Shown here one piece after another: positions 50,370 through 60,013 of a stretch of DNA of 60,013 nucleotides. Source of the DNA: an uncultured Burkholderiales bacterium (GTDB lineage: Bacteria; Pseudomonadota; Gammaproteobacteria; Burkholderiales; Thiobacillaceae). The notes under the pieces are model-generated. The model was not told the origin of the DNA. It did no database searches and saw only the letters and a program-made list of their open reading frames with translations. Made by a program: the position numbers and the translations under genes. Positions within the stretch are counted from its first letter, which is position 1. Every line of letters starts with the position of its first letter. The DNA lies in the NCBI GenBank assembly GCA_937949525.1, contig CALEDT010000005.1:1-60013 (forward strand), given 5' to 3'.

Positions 50370-51797
50370 TCAGTCGTTCTGGTAGGTCTGCATGCGGCTG
50401 TACAGCGTGGTGCGGTTGACGCCGAGCATCTTCGCCGCTTGCGAAAGGTTGCCGTGGGTCATGGCCAGTGCCGCCTCGACGTAGCTCTTCTCCCACTGTT
50501 TCATGATCTGGTCGAGATTGAAGTTGTGCATGCTGCGCAGATGGGTCTTGGCGTACTCCTGCAAGGCGCGGGCGTCGGTGGGCAGTGGAATGGTGCTCGG
50601 GCTGACCACGTCGAGGTCGAACTCATCCTCCAGTTCACGCGCATTCACCGGGCGGCCGGCATACTTGGTGGTCAGCCGGATGACGATGTTGCGCAACTCG
50701 CGCACGTTGCCGGGAAAGTGATATTCCTCCCATAGTCGCTGGGCGTCCGGCTGGAAATTGAACGGCTGCACTCCGACTTCGCGCGCGTAATGCGCACGAA
50801 AGTGCTCGAGCAGTGCCAGCTTGTCCTCGTTCTGTTCGCGCAGCGGCGGCACGTGCACGGAGAACACCGAGAGCCGATGGTACAGGTCGCCACGGAAACG
50901 GCCCTCACGCACCTCGCGCCGCAGATCGCGGTTGGTGGCAGCGACGATGCGTGCGTTGGAGAAGCGGCTGATGGTCTCGCCGACGCGCTGGAACTCGCCG
51001 TTCTCCAGCACGCGCAGCAGTTTGGCTTGCAGTTCCAGCGGCAGTTCACCGATCTCGTCGAGGAACAGCGTGCCATCGCGCGCGTCTTCGAAGTAACCCG
51101 AATGCGCTTGCACTGCGCCGGTGAAGGCACCCTTGGCATAACCGAACAGCGTGGGTTCGACCAGCGTCGGCGAGATGGCGGCGCAGTTGAGGGCGAGGTA
51201 GGGCTTGCCGCTGCGTTTGGACCAGCGATGCAGACTGTTCGCCACCAATTCCTTGCCGCTTCCGGATTCCCCCTCGATCAACACCGGGAACGGCGCGTCG
51301 GCGTACAGCTTGATCTGTTTGCGCAGCCGGTCGACGGCGAAGCTGGTGCCGATGATCTCGCCGCCTTCGCGCGGGCCGGACACCGGCTCCGGTGTCGCCA
51401 TGGCACCGGGATCGAAGCGCAGGGCGGAGAGCAGGGCGCGCTTGATGCGTTCCGGTTCCGCGGGTTTGGCGATGAAATCGATGGCGCCGAGGGCTCGGGC
51501 ATGGCGTGCATTGGCTTCGTCGTTCTGGCCGGACAAGACCAGGATGCGGATGTTCTTGGAGTGGTTCAACAGATCGCTGATCAATGCGAAGCCTTCGTCC
51601 GGCTTGTGCTGCATGGGTGGCAGGCCCAGGTCGACCAGGGCGAGCGGCGGCGCGCTATCGATCTGGGTCAAAAGGCTCTTGACCTGCTGCCGGGTTTCCG
51701 CGACGTACACCTCGAAATCGTTGGACAGCACGAAGTGCAGGGTGTCGGTGATCAGCGGATCGTCGTCGACGATCAGCAGGGCGGGTTTGGCTTCCAT
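50370..51797 (-). CDS. Sigma-54-dependent response regulator, PrsR-like
   Basis: A 475-residue NtrC-family activator; ATG 51797 ([20 protein letters not shown]) is chosen as the first residue of the receiver domain. Receiver (about 1-125): DDD acid pocket, phospho-Asp in [11 protein letters not shown], and Lys in [12 protein letters not shown]+ domain (about 150-385): [17 protein letters not shown] loop, [16 protein letters not shown] and [12 protein letters not shown]-terminal Fis-type helix-turn-helix: [20 protein letters not shown]. The extended DLGLPP...EGF receiver resembles the PEP-CTERM-system regulator PrsR, but no exosortase or PEP-CTERM protein is seen here. It probably activates promoters for surface or pilus genes. 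It lies 63 bp after the PilZ-like gene. Confidence 0.9.
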   Translation of the reverse strand: MEAKPALLIVDDDPLITDTLHFVLSNDFEVYVAETRQQVKSLLTQIDSAPPLALVDLGLPPMQHKPDEGFALISDLLNHSKNIRILVLSGQNDEANARHARALGAIDFIAKPAEPERIKRALLSALRFDPGAMATPEPVSGPREGGEIIGTSFAVDRLRKQIKLYADAPFPVLIEGESGSGKELVANSLHRWSKRSGKPYLALNCAAISPTLVEPTLFGYAKGAFTGAVQAHSGYFEDARDGTLFLDEIGELPLELQAKLLRVLENGEFQRVGETISRFSNARIVAATNRDLRREVREGRFRGDLYHRLSVFSVHVPPLREQNEDKLALLEHFRAHYAREVGVQPFNFQPDAQRLWEEYHFPGNVRELRNIVIRLTTKYAGRPVNARELEDEFDLDVVSPSTIPLPTDARALQEYAKTHLRSMHNFNLDQIMKQWEKSYVEAALAMTHGNLSQAAKMLGVNRTTLYSRMQTYQND

Positions 51798-51860
51798 GTT
51801 CACGCCACGTCTCCGTCTAAGCAGGTTGCGTCCGCGTGCGCACACGCGGCCGGGTGGCAC

Positions 51861-53522
51861 TCAGGCGATCACGGTGAAATTCGCCATCAGCCAGCCGTCA
51901 CCCTTGTCGCGCACGTTCTCAAGGCGTACCAGACGCGTGCCGGTACGTTCGGTGAGCCGGTATTGCCTGCCATGGGCATAGCGCGCGCTTTCCATGATGA
52001 TGTAACTGCCATCATCGAATTGCGGGAACACCAGTGCATGACTGGGGGGCTGGTTGTCGAAACTGGTGTCGTCCACGCTGTAGCTGATGCTGAGGCTCGC
52101 CTGATGGGCTTCGATGCGCGCCACCGCGGGTTTCGCGTTCAGTGTCTGCACGCCGATCTTGCGCGTATCGTCGGGCAGGCGCGTGATGCGCCGGATGACG
52201 CCGACCAGCCAGTTCTCGGCCGGATCCAAGCGCAGCGCCAGCAACTTGCCCACTTTCACCCATTCGCTGTCCTCGCCTTTGAGAATGACGCCCACGCCGC
52301 TCTCGCTGATGTCATGCAACGGCCACTGTTCGGCATTCAGGTCGCGCAGCCCCTGGCTGCGCTGGGCGATGTTCGATTTGGTGCGCTCGGTGACGAAGCC
52401 GTACAGCTTGATGTCGAGTATCTCCTCGGGGGTCAGGCCCTGCTCGGGTTGGAGACCGTGCTCGAGATTGTCTTCCATCTGGATGCGCCCGCAGATGCCG
52501 GCCAGGTCGCGCAACACCTCGCAGCGCCCATCGGTGGGTGCGCGGCTGCTGGTGCGCCGCTCGCGTCCGCTGCCCGAACTGAGCTCATTGGCGAGGTGAT
52601 CGAGCAGGTCGTAGCCATCCGGCAGGCGGAAATCCTCGCCCAGGCCCAGCGAGGCCGGCAGCGCGCCGGACTTGAGCGCGTCGCGAATATCGTTGAACCT
52701 GGCCTGCAAGCGCGTGATGTCGATGAAGCGGAAGCCGGCCTCGGTGGTCGTGCCGGCGCGCCACTGCCGGAGTCCGTGGGGCGCGCTGGTATCGACAAAA
52801 AAGAAGTGCCGATCCGCATCGAACACTGCATCGATGTGCGCCAGGTCGCACCAGTGGTCCAGCCAGTGGTCGACCATCTCCACCTGGCGTGGCGTCAGGC
52901 TGCCGGAGCCCAACGGCGACAGCAGCAGTGCCTGCAGGTACTCCTCGGTGCAACTGGAGGCGCGTGTGTCGTGCGCGTAGACCTTGAGACGGGCGCCATG
53001 AAAGCCGTCGAATTCGGCGATGCGGTAGATGTTGTGCAGCCGCTGCCAGAGCTTGCCTTCCACCTTCTCGTAGCGGAAGTAGCGCCACTTGAAGATATCG
53101 GCGAAACCGCGAATCGCGCGCGCGGCGATCTGCGGAATGGACGGCTGGATCTTGCTGCCGCCGGGGTTGCCGACGAAATCCATCAGAAAGGCGTGGTAGC
53201 CGCGCGTCGTCTCCCAGAAGAACGCGTGGATCGCCGTCCACAGGCGGGATTCGATCACCTTGGACATGCGCGGATTGCGCAGATACTGCAGACACAGGGA
53301 GTACTGCATCTCGCGCGCCTGCTCATCCAGGTGCATCAGCACCTGCAGGCGCTCCTTGGACATGGGTAGGCCGGCGTGGTTGAACTGGATCAGGCTTTGC
53401 ACCACCTGCTCCTGCGCCGTGTAGATGTCCCCGGCGGGCAACTCCTGCATCCAGCGCGAGACCGTTTTCAGGTCACTCAGGGGATCTTCTTCGGTTTTCT
53501 TGCGCTTGAAGAACCCGAACAT
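51861..53522 (-). CDS. PilZ-type (c-di-GMP-binding) cytoplasmic protein
   Basis: A 553-residue protein; ATG 53522 (MFGFFKRKKTEEDP) is the first after the alaS stop, 17 bp away. The long N-terminal part (about 1-330) is helical, with no recognised domain by eye (WTAIHAFFWETTRGYHAFLM; SCTEEYLQALLLSPLGSGSL). A PilZ-like domain (about 380-470) has RSQGLR and then HDISESGVGVIL, matching the Arg pair and [DN]xSxxG motif that bind c-di-GMP; a second beta domain follows. Proteins of this layout occur between alaS and pilus or signalling genes. It could link c-di-GMP to the regulator and pilus genes downstream. The Arg spacing is slightly off the canonical one, so ligand binding is not certain. Confidence 0.72.
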   Translation of the reverse strand: MFGFFKRKKTEEDPLSDLKTVSRWMQELPAGDIYTAQEQVVQSLIQFNHAGLPMSKERLQVLMHLDEQAREMQYSLCLQYLRNPRMSKVIESRLWTAIHAFFWETTRGYHAFLMDFVGNPGGSKIQPSIPQIAARAIRGFADIFKWRYFRYEKVEGKLWQRLHNIYRIAEFDGFHGARLKVYAHDTRASSCTEEYLQALLLSPLGSGSLTPRQVEMVDHWLDHWCDLAHIDAVFDADRHFFFVDTSAPHGLRQWRAGTTTEAGFRFIDITRLQARFNDIRDALKSGALPASLGLGEDFRLPDGYDLLDHLANELSSGSGRERRTSSRAPTDGRCEVLRDLAGICGRIQMEDNLEHGLQPEQGLTPEEILDIKLYGFVTERTKSNIAQRSQGLRDLNAEQWPLHDISESGVGVILKGEDSEWVKVGKLLALRLDPAENWLVGVIRRITRLPDDTRKIGVQTLNAKPAVARIEAHQASLSISYSVDDTSFDNQPPSHALVFPQFDDGSYIIMESARYAHGRQYRLTERTGTRLVRLENVRDKGDGWLMANFTVIA

Positions 53523-53539
53523 GTTCGTCCCTTCCTTGG

Positions 53540-56155
53540 TCAGTCCAGCTTGCCTGCAAGCCAGGCATCCACCGCGCGCAGCGCCTCGGGCAGGCATTCC
53601 GGGCGGGTGCCGCCGGCCTGGGCGAGGTCGGGTCTGCCGCCCCCCTTGCCGCCGACATGGCCGGCAACATGGTTCACCAGTTCGCCCGCCTTGACGCGCG
53701 CGTGCAGGTCCGGCGTCACCGCGGCGAGCAGCGCGACCTTGCCGTCGCTGACGCCGCCCAGCACCAGTATGCAGGAGCCCAGGCGATCCCGCAGTTTATC
53801 GGCGAGGTCACGCAAAGCTTTAGCATCGGCGCCGTCAATGGCGCTGGCGAGTACGCGCGTACCGCCCATCGGGCGTGCTTGCGCCAGGAGTTCGTCGACC
53901 TGGCCGCTGGCCAGGCGCGACTTGTAGCGCGCCAGTTCCTTCTCCAGCGCGCGTACCTGATCCTGTATCTGTTGGATGCGCACCAGGGCCTCGGCCGGTT
54001 GGGTCTTGAGCCGTTCGGCGATTTCATGCAGGGTGGCTTCCTGCTCCTGGGTCAAGGCCAGGGCCGCGGGACCGGTGACCGCCTCGATGCGGCGGATGCC
54101 TGCGGCTACCCCGCCTTCGGCCACGATCTTGAACAGACCGATGTCGCCGGTACGGCGCACATGGGTGCCGCCGCACAGTTCGGTGGAGAAGTCGGCCATG
54201 CCGACCACACGGACCTCGTCGCCGTATTTCTCGCCGAACAGCGCCATCGCGCCTGCACGGATGGCATCCTGGTGCCGCATCAGGCGCGTCTCCACGCGGC
54301 TGTTGCGGCGGATTTCGGCATTGACCAGTTCCTCGATACGCCGCAGCTCGTCGGCACTGAGTGGTTGTGGATGGGTGAAGTCGAAGCGGGTGCGTTCGGC
54401 ATTGACCAGGGATCCCTTCTGGGTGACATGGGGGCCCAGAACCACCCGCAGGGCGGCGTGCAGCAGGTGGGTGGCGGAGTGGTTGTACGCCGCGCGCGCG
54501 CGCGTCGCGGCGTCGACCCGCGCATGGGCGTCCTCGCCGACGCTGAGCCGGCCATTGAGCAGCCGTCCGCGGTGGCCGAATACGTCGGCCTGGATTTTCT
54601 GAGTGTCTTCCACGCGGAACGTACCGTGGCCCGAGGCGATTTCGCCGATGTCGCCGACCTGGCCACCGGATTCCGCATAGAACGGCGTGCGATCCAGCAC
54701 GATCACCGCCTCGTCGCCGGCGATGATCTCGCTGACCTCGGTGCCCTCCTTGTACAGCGCGACGATGCGCGCCTCCTGTTCCAGCGTGTCGTAGCCGACG
54801 AACTCGGTCTTCTCGCCGGTGAAGTCCAGTCCCTTCTCCATGGCAAAGCGTGAAGCCGCGCGCGCCCGTTCGCGCTGCCGCTCCATGGCCGCGGCGAAGC
54901 CGGCGAAGTCGACCGTGATGCCGCGTTCGCGCGCGATGTCGGCGGTGAGGTCGAGCGGAAAGCCGAAGGTGTCGTACAGACGGAACACGGTCTCGCCGTC
55001 GAGCATCTTGTCCTCGGACGCCATGGCCGTCTCCAGCACACCCATGCCGTGCTCCAGCGTCTCGGCGAAGCGCTCCTCCTCCTGGAGGAGCACTGCGGTA
55101 ACGCGCTCGCGCGCCTCGACCAGTTCCGGATAGGCTTCGCCCATGACCAGGGCGAGATCATCCACCAGCCGGTGGAAGAAAGGCGTCTTGCGGCCCAATT
55201 TGTAGCCGTGGCGGATGGCGCGGCGGATGACTCGACGCAGCACGTAGCCGCGCCCCTCGTTGCCGGGAATCACACCGTCCACCACCAGGAAGGCGCAGGC
55301 GCGGATGTGGTCGGCGATGACCTTGAGCGAATTGTCCTGCAGATCGGCGGCCCCGGTTTCGCGCGCCGCAGCACGGATCAGTGCCTGGAACAGGTCGATG
55401 TCGTAGTTCGAGTGCACGCCCTGCATCACCGCCGAGATGCGCTCCAGGCCCATGCCGGTGTCGACGGATGGTTTGGGCAGCGCATGCAGCACACCGGTTT
55501 CGTCGCGGTTGTACTGCATGAACACCAGATTCCATATCTCGATGTAGCGGTCACCGTCCTCTTCCGGCGTGCCCGGCGGGCCGCCAGCGACCTCGGGGCC
55601 GTGATCGTAGAAGATCTCGGTGCAGGGGCCGCAGGGGCCGGTGTCACCCATGGCCCAGAAGTTGTCCGAGTGATAGCGCTGGCCCCCCTTGTCGCCGATG
55701 CGGGCGATGCGTTCGCGCGGCACACCGATCCGGTTGGCCCAGATTTCATAGGCCTCGTCGTCGTCCTGGTAGACCGTCACCCACAACCGGTCGGCCGGGA
55801 TATTCAGCGTCACGGTCAGGAACTCCCAAGCGAACTCGATGGCGTTCTGTTTGAAGTAGTCGCCGAAACTGAAGTTGCCCAGCATCTCGAAGAACGTGTG
55901 GTGACGCGCCGTGTAGCCGACGTTTTCCAGGTCGTTGTGCTTGCCTCCGGCGCGCACGCAACGCTGGCTCGAAGCCGCGCGGGTATAGGGGCGAAGCTCA
56001 CGACCGAGGAAGACGTCCTTGAACTGCACCATGCCGGAATTGGTGAACAGCAGGGTCGGATCGTTGCCCGGGATCAGCGGGCTCGACGCCACCACGGTAT
56101 GACCCTTGGCGGCGAAGAAGTCGAGGAAACGACGGCGGATCTCACTGCTGTTCAT
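53540..56155 (-). CDS. alaS: Alanyl-tRNA synthetase
   Basis: An 871-residue enzyme of the usual length. Class II motif 1 begins near [20 protein letters not shown], with motif 2 at [18 protein letters not shown] and motif 3 at [13 protein letters not shown]. The editing domain has the zinc ligands in [13 protein letters not shown] and later [16 protein letters not shown]. The C-terminal C-Ala domain ends with [15 protein letters not shown], a hallmark. It charges tRNA-Ala in the cytoplasm and clears mischarged Ser or Gly. The ATG at 56155 is the first in a conserved N-terminus. It is followed by the PilZ-type gene at 17 bp. Confidence 0.97.
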   Translation of the reverse strand: MNSSEIRRRFLDFFAAKGHTVVASSPLIPGNDPTLLFTNSGMVQFKDVFLGRELRPYTRAASSQRCVRAGGKHNDLENVGYTARHHTFFEMLGNFSFGDYFKQNAIEFAWEFLTVTLNIPADRLWVTVYQDDDEAYEIWANRIGVPRERIARIGDKGGQRYHSDNFWAMGDTGPCGPCTEIFYDHGPEVAGGPPGTPEEDGDRYIEIWNLVFMQYNRDETGVLHALPKPSVDTGMGLERISAVMQGVHSNYDIDLFQALIRAAARETGAADLQDNSLKVIADHIRACAFLVVDGVIPGNEGRGYVLRRVIRRAIRHGYKLGRKTPFFHRLVDDLALVMGEAYPELVEARERVTAVLLQEEERFAETLEHGMGVLETAMASEDKMLDGETVFRLYDTFGFPLDLTADIARERGITVDFAGFAAAMERQRERARAASRFAMEKGLDFTGEKTEFVGYDTLEQEARIVALYKEGTEVSEIIAGDEAVIVLDRTPFYAESGGQVGDIGEIASGHGTFRVEDTQKIQADVFGHRGRLLNGRLSVGEDAHARVDAATRARAAYNHSATHLLHAALRVVLGPHVTQKGSLVNAERTRFDFTHPQPLSADELRRIEELVNAEIRRNSRVETRLMRHQDAIRAGAMALFGEKYGDEVRVVGMADFSTELCGGTHVRRTGDIGLFKIVAEGGVAAGIRRIEAVTGPAALALTQEQEATLHEIAERLKTQPAEALVRIQQIQDQVRALEKELARYKSRLASGQVDELLAQARPMGGTRVLASAIDGADAKALRDLADKLRDRLGSCILVLGGVSDGKVALLAAVTPDLHARVKAGELVNHVAGHVGGKGGGRPDLAQAGGTRPECLPEALRAVDAWLAGKLD

Positions 56156-56284
56156 GACGGATACGGCCGGAGACGGCCGTCAAACGGGCAACCCGGCGAT
56201 TGTAGCGGCGAAACTCTGACGCGGGGGAGGTCGGTGCGCACGGCATCCCCGCCACGGCGGCGAGGCCGGGAGCGACGGGGCGGG

Positions 56285-56488
56285 TCAGTGGGCGTGTCCG
56301 GCCCGTTCCGGCAAGCGTACCGTGTAATGCTGCGCGGACAGTCGGGTGCCCACCTCGAAACGACGTCCGATAAGGTCGAGAAACTGCCGACGCGAGTACA
56401 GACCGAGATTGACCGGGATGCCGGTGCTTCCATCGTCGAACAGCAGCAATGGACGATGTCCAGTGCTTTCGATCAACCGGGCGTACAT
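56285..56488 (-). CDS. Small hypothetical protein
   Basis: A 67-residue frame with ATG 56488 preceded by GGGAG at good spacing. It reads MYARLIESTGHRPLLLFDDG, then GIPVNLGLYSRRQFLDLIGR and a beta-like end HYTVRLPERAGHAH. There is no signal or membrane segment. I do not recognise a family. The good ribosome site and balanced amino-acid content make it more likely real than the overlapping frames. The 129 bp to alaS (56156-56284) contain no further gene. The 140 bp upstream to trmB (56489-56628) hold nothing I can call. Confidence 0.55.
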   Translation of the reverse strand: MYARLIESTGHRPLLLFDDGSTGIPVNLGLYSRRQFLDLIGRRFEVGTRLSAQHYTVRLPERAGHAH

Positions 56489-56628
56489 GATCCACTCCCA
56501 ACCATGATCATGCCCGGCTCATGGCATACCCCGTGCCATGGGCGATGGTGGGCGCCGCCGCCGACAAGCGGGCCGGCCAGGCCGAAACCGTCGGATTCTC
56601 ATGCTGGCTGGCGATAAGCCGACGATGT

Positions 56629-57363
56629 TCAGATGCGTTGAAATCGCAGATCCCACACGCCGTGGCCGAGCCGCAGGCCGCGTTGCTCGAAACGGGTGAG
56701 CGGTCGGTCGTCGGGGCGTGGTGCATAGCCTTGCACGCTGTTGACGAGCAGTGCTTCGGCCTCCAGCACCGACAACATATGCTCGGCGTAGTCGCGCCAG
56801 TCGGTGGCGAGATGCAGATAGCCGCCCGGTTTGAGCCGGGATGCGAGCAGGTGGGTGAAGGCCGGCTGGATCAGCCGTCGCTTGTGGTGGCGTTTCTTGT
56901 GCCAGGGGTCAGGAAAGAACACGTGAACGCCGTCCAGGCTGTCCGGCACGATCATGTCACGCAACACCTCGACGGCGTCATGTTGCACGATGCGCACATT
57001 GTCGAGCCCAAGTTCGTCGATACGTTTGAGCAGGCTGCCGACGCCGGGCACGTGCACCTCGATGCCGAGATAGTCGATGTCCGGGTGGCGCGCTGCGATA
57101 TCCGCCGTGGCGCCCCCCATGCCAAAGCCGATCTCCACGACTTTGGCGGCAGCGCGCGCGAACGCGGCGTTCAGGTCCAGCGGTGTCGGGTGGTAGGGGA
57201 TGATGAAGCGTGGGCCAAGGCTCGTCAGCGCACGCAACTGGCCGCTGCCCATGCGCCCGCCGCGCATGACGAAGGAGCGGATGGGGCGGTGCAGGCGCGG
57301 CGGCGCGGTGTCCTCGGTAGTATGGGCTTGCCGTGCGCCCGCCGGCACGGGCGGGCGTGTCAT
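56629..57363 (-). CDS. trmB: tRNA (guanine-N7-)-methyltransferase
   Basis: A 244-residue SAM enzyme that makes m7G46 in tRNA. The SAM site is [20 protein letters not shown]; the TrmB signature [18 protein letters not shown] is complete; the closing [12 protein letters not shown] and [12 protein letters not shown] also match. The N-terminus to about residue 30 is less conserved, and the ATG at 57363 overlaps the thiG stop (ATGA), so coupling fixes the start. The thiS-thiG-trmB order is a common gammaproteobacterial arrangement. Confidence 0.96.
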   Translation of the reverse strand: MTRPPVPAGARQAHTTEDTAPPRLHRPIRSFVMRGGRMGSGQLRALTSLGPRFIIPYHPTPLDLNAAFARAAAKVVEIGFGMGGATADIAARHPDIDYLGIEVHVPGVGSLLKRIDELGLDNVRIVQHDAVEVLRDMIVPDSLDGVHVFFPDPWHKKRHHKRRLIQPAFTHLLASRLKPGGYLHLATDWRDYAEHMLSVLEAEALLVNSVQGYAPRPDDRPLTRFEQRGLRLGHGVWDLRFQRI

Positions 57364-58160
57364 GCGCCGATCAGGCCGCTGGTCGGTGAAGACGGACTCG
57401 CCTGATAAACCTTGCGCGGCATGCGGCCGGCCAGATAGGCCGCCCGTCCGGCCTGCACGGCGAGTTTCATCGCCTGCGCCATCAGTACCGGCTCACGCGC
57501 CTGGGCGATGGCTGTGTTCATCAGTACCGCATCGCAGCCCAGTTCCATGGCAATGGCCGCGTCCGAAGCGGTGCCGACGCCGGCATCGACGATCACCGGC
57601 ACTTCCAGACGATCGATGATGATCTGCAGATTCCAGGGATTGAGGATGCCCATACCGGAACCGATCAGCGAGGCCAGCGGCATCACCGCGACACAGCCCA
57701 GATCCTGCAGGTGTTGCGCGACGATGGGGTCATCGCTGGTGTAGACCATGACCTTGAAACCTTCGCGCACCAGCACCTCGGCCGCTTTCAAGGTTTCCAC
57801 CACGTTGGGGTAGAGGCTCTGCGGATCGCCCAGCACTTCGAGTTTGACCAGATCGTGGCCATCGAGCAGTTCACGCGCCAGCCGCAGGGTACGTACCGCG
57901 TCGTCGGCCGTGTAACACCCCGCCGTGTTGGGCAGATAGGTATAACGGGAGGGCGGCAACGCATCCAGCAGGCTGGGCTGGCTGGGATCCTGACCGATAT
58001 TGGTGCGACGGATGGCCACGGTGACGATGCGCGCGCCTGAGGCATCGATGGCCTCGCGAGTCTGGGCGAAATCACGGTACTTGCCCGTGCCCACGAGCAG
58101 ACGGGAGTCGTAAGCCGTTCCGGCGATGACGAGAGGGTCCATAGGGGTCGGCGGCATCAC
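57360..58160 (-). CDS. thiG: Thiazole synthase ThiG
   Basis: A 266-residue TIM barrel that builds the thiamin thiazole from deoxyxylulose 5-phosphate, iminoacetate and the ThiS thiocarboxylate. It has [29 protein letters not shown], the Schiff-base Lys in [26 protein letters not shown] and [18 protein letters not shown]. It starts 6 bp after the thiS stop. The iminoacetate source is the ThiO encoded at 40558-41661. Confidence 0.97.
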   Translation of the reverse strand: MMPPTPMDPLVIAGTAYDSRLLVGTGKYRDFAQTREAIDASGARIVTVAIRRTNIGQDPSQPSLLDALPPSRYTYLPNTAGCYTADDAVRTLRLARELLDGHDLVKLEVLGDPQSLYPNVVETLKAAEVLVREGFKVMVYTSDDPIVAQHLQDLGCVAVMPLASLIGSGMGILNPWNLQIIIDRLEVPVIVDAGVGTASDAAIAMELGCDAVLMNTAIAQAREPVLMAQAMKLAVQAGRAAYLAGRMPRKVYQASPSSPTSGLIGA

Positions 58161-58166
58161 GTCATG

Positions 58167-58370
58167 TCAACCTCCGCCCACGGCCACGACGATCTCCAGT
58201 TGATCGCCATGCGCGAGCTGGGTTGCGCCATACTGGCCCCGTGGCACGATCTCGCCGTTGCGCTCCACGGCAATGCGCCGGTCGGCGAGTTCCAGCTCGA
58301 CGAGCAGCGCGGCGAGCGTGATGGAAGCGGGAAAATCGTGGTCGAGGCCGTTGACGCGAAGGGTGATCAC
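58167..58370 (-). CDS. thiS: Sulfur carrier protein ThiS
   Basis: A 67-residue ubiquitin-like protein starting at GTG 58370; no ATG is available. It has ITLRVNGLDHDFP, the central RRIAVERNGEIVPRGQY, and HGDQLEIVVAVGGG. The C-terminus ends GGG, so the terminal Gly is the site of adenylation and thiocarboxylation. It precedes thiG by 6 bp. Confidence 0.95.
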   Translation of the reverse strand: MITLRVNGLDHDFPASITLAALLVELELADRRIAVERNGEIVPRGQYGATQLAHGDQLEIVVAVGGG

Positions 58371-58371
58371 T

Positions 58372-58399
58372 TTGTGACGTCTGCGAAATCAAGTAGCAT
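58372..58399 (+). promoter_or_regulatory. Candidate sigma-70 promoter for tRNA-Gly
   Basis: TTGTGA at 58372-58377 and TAGCAT at 58394-58399 are 16 bp apart, with a GC-rich stretch after, about 33 bp before the mature tRNA end. The region overlaps the leader of the opposite thiS gene. Confidence 0.4.
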
Positions 58400-58432
58400 G
58401 CGAGCCCACGATTCTACAGCGGTGTCCGCTGC

Positions 58433-58506
58433 GCGGGTGTAGTTCAATGGCAGAACCTCAGCTTCCCAAGCTGATGACGTGGGTTCGATTCCCATCACCC
58501 GCTCCA
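58433..58506 (+). tRNA. tRNA-Gly with anticodon CCC
   Basis: A 74-base cloverleaf including the encoded CCA. The acceptor GCGGGTG pairs with CACCCGC. The D arm is AGTTCAATGGCAGAAC. The anticodon arm is TCAGC-TTCCCAA-GCTGA with anticodon CCC (reads GGG), and the T arm contains GGTTCGATTCC. It closely resembles GlyU of enteric bacteria. It is immediately upstream of tyrS. Confidence 0.96.
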
Positions 58507-58534
58507 TTCCCCGCCTTTCCTGCCGCGATACCCC

Positions 58535-59734
<1,200 letters not shown>

Positions 59735-59793
59735 GCAAGTCGTTGAAAAATAAATAAATCTTTACCAGAGCGAAAAATTTTTGAAACAAACGC

Positions 59794-59821
59794 TTGACCG
59801 GCTAAAAGATGTGCCTATAAT
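59794..59821 (+). promoter_or_regulatory. rRNA operon P1-type promoter with UP element
   Basis: TTGACC (59794-59799) and TATAAT (59816-59821) are 16 bp apart. The 45 bases before it (about 59745-59790) are strikingly A/T-rich, as in UP elements that bind the RNA polymerase alpha subunit. Just after -10 the sequence is GC-rich, fitting a stringent-response discriminator. Confidence 0.85.
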
Positions 59822-59874
59822 GGCGGTCTTCGCTGCTGCAACAACGGATGCAGGCGAAAAACGCAACAAAATCA

Positions 59875-59886
59875 GTTCTTTAACAA
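59875..59886 (+). promoter_or_regulatory. boxA antitermination site of the rrn leader
   Basis: GTTCTTTAACAA closely matches boxA (TGCTCTTTAACAA), which recruits NusB/S10 for rRNA antitermination. A hairpin with arms TTCGCTGCTGCA and TGCAGGCGAA lies just before it (59829-59857). The 127 bases after boxA to the window end carry no gene; they are leader, and the mature 16S start is not reached. Confidence 0.85.
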
Positions 59887-60013
59887 GTTACTTACAGCCT
59901 TAAGGTGTGGGCATTGGGTTGAGGGCAAGGCTTACCTGGGTGAGGACTTGGGTGAGTTGAGCTGATGAGGAACCTGATGCTTGCACTAGTCAGTGAATTC
60001 TGAAGAGTGACGA

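Noticed and set aside
59990-60013. Start of 16S rRNA
   Set aside because: GAAGAGT resembles the 16S start but is followed by GACGA rather than TTGATC, so this is still leader.

Overview
The window is GC-rich bacterial DNA that looks gammaproteobacterial. The grounds are the thiS-thiG-trmB order, the thiO/birA/coaX block, a tRNA-Gly(CCC) next to tyrS leading into an rRNA operon leader, and REP-type palindromes. I cannot name the genus. Almost all of it is coding, in long tightly packed and often overlapping operons.

Layout. 1-2224 (minus): edge of a type III CRISPR-Cas locus, with a partial Cmr1-like RAMP protein and a NE0113-type CARF ring-nuclease protein; no array is inside the window. 2380-3462 (plus): OmpA-like lipoprotein and an FKBP isomerase. 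3486-6944 (minus): Fur-family regulator, orphan TRAP solute-binding protein, lipoprotein cytochrome c and polyphosphate:AMP phosphotransferase. 7004-31222 (minus): a 24-kb surface-protein operon. In order of transcription it holds an 81-aa unknown, the TpsB transporter, a 6089-aa TpsA exoprotein, a SLAM-like TPR/beta-barrel protein, a FecR/TPR/CsgG-like protein, and a secreted protein whose C-terminus resembles SLAM-dependent surface proteins. 31427-32389 (minus): an FHA-nucleotide cyclase fusion. 32628-40547 (plus): a Ser/Thr signalling operon with PP2C phosphatase, double-FHA protein, trypsin-like protease with TPRs, PknB-type kinase with PEGA domain, thioredoxin/TPR/CsgG-like protein, a second CsgG-like protein, and an FHA-EAL fusion. 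40558-44683 (plus): thiO, a 26-bp perfect inverted repeat, a type IV pilin, birA, coaX and a SPOR-like protein. 44689-56155 (minus): alaS, PilZ-type protein, sigma-54 response regulator, then a type IV pilus/type II secretion-like set (GspE, GspF, PilM/N-like fusion, PilO-like, pseudopilin). 56285-58370 (minus): small unknown, trmB, thiG, thiS. 58372-60013 (plus): tRNA-Gly(CCC), tyrS, and the promoter, boxA and leader of an rrn operon whose 16S gene lies beyond the edge.

Most interesting system. The giant TpsA carries 48 FG-GAP-like repeats (hand count) that fall into eight blocks of six, with a DNA period of about 1.31-1.36 kb, followed by 16 YDG repeats. Its operon adds a SLAM-like transporter, a candidate SLAM-type surface protein and a CsgG-like protein to ordinary two-partner secretion. 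The divergent kinase/phosphatase/FHA operon encodes two more copies of the same CsgG-like domain and links phosphothreonine recognition to a nucleotide cyclase and to an EAL domain. I infer that the two operons form one phospho-regulated surface-display system. This is inference from domain sharing and adjacency, not proof.
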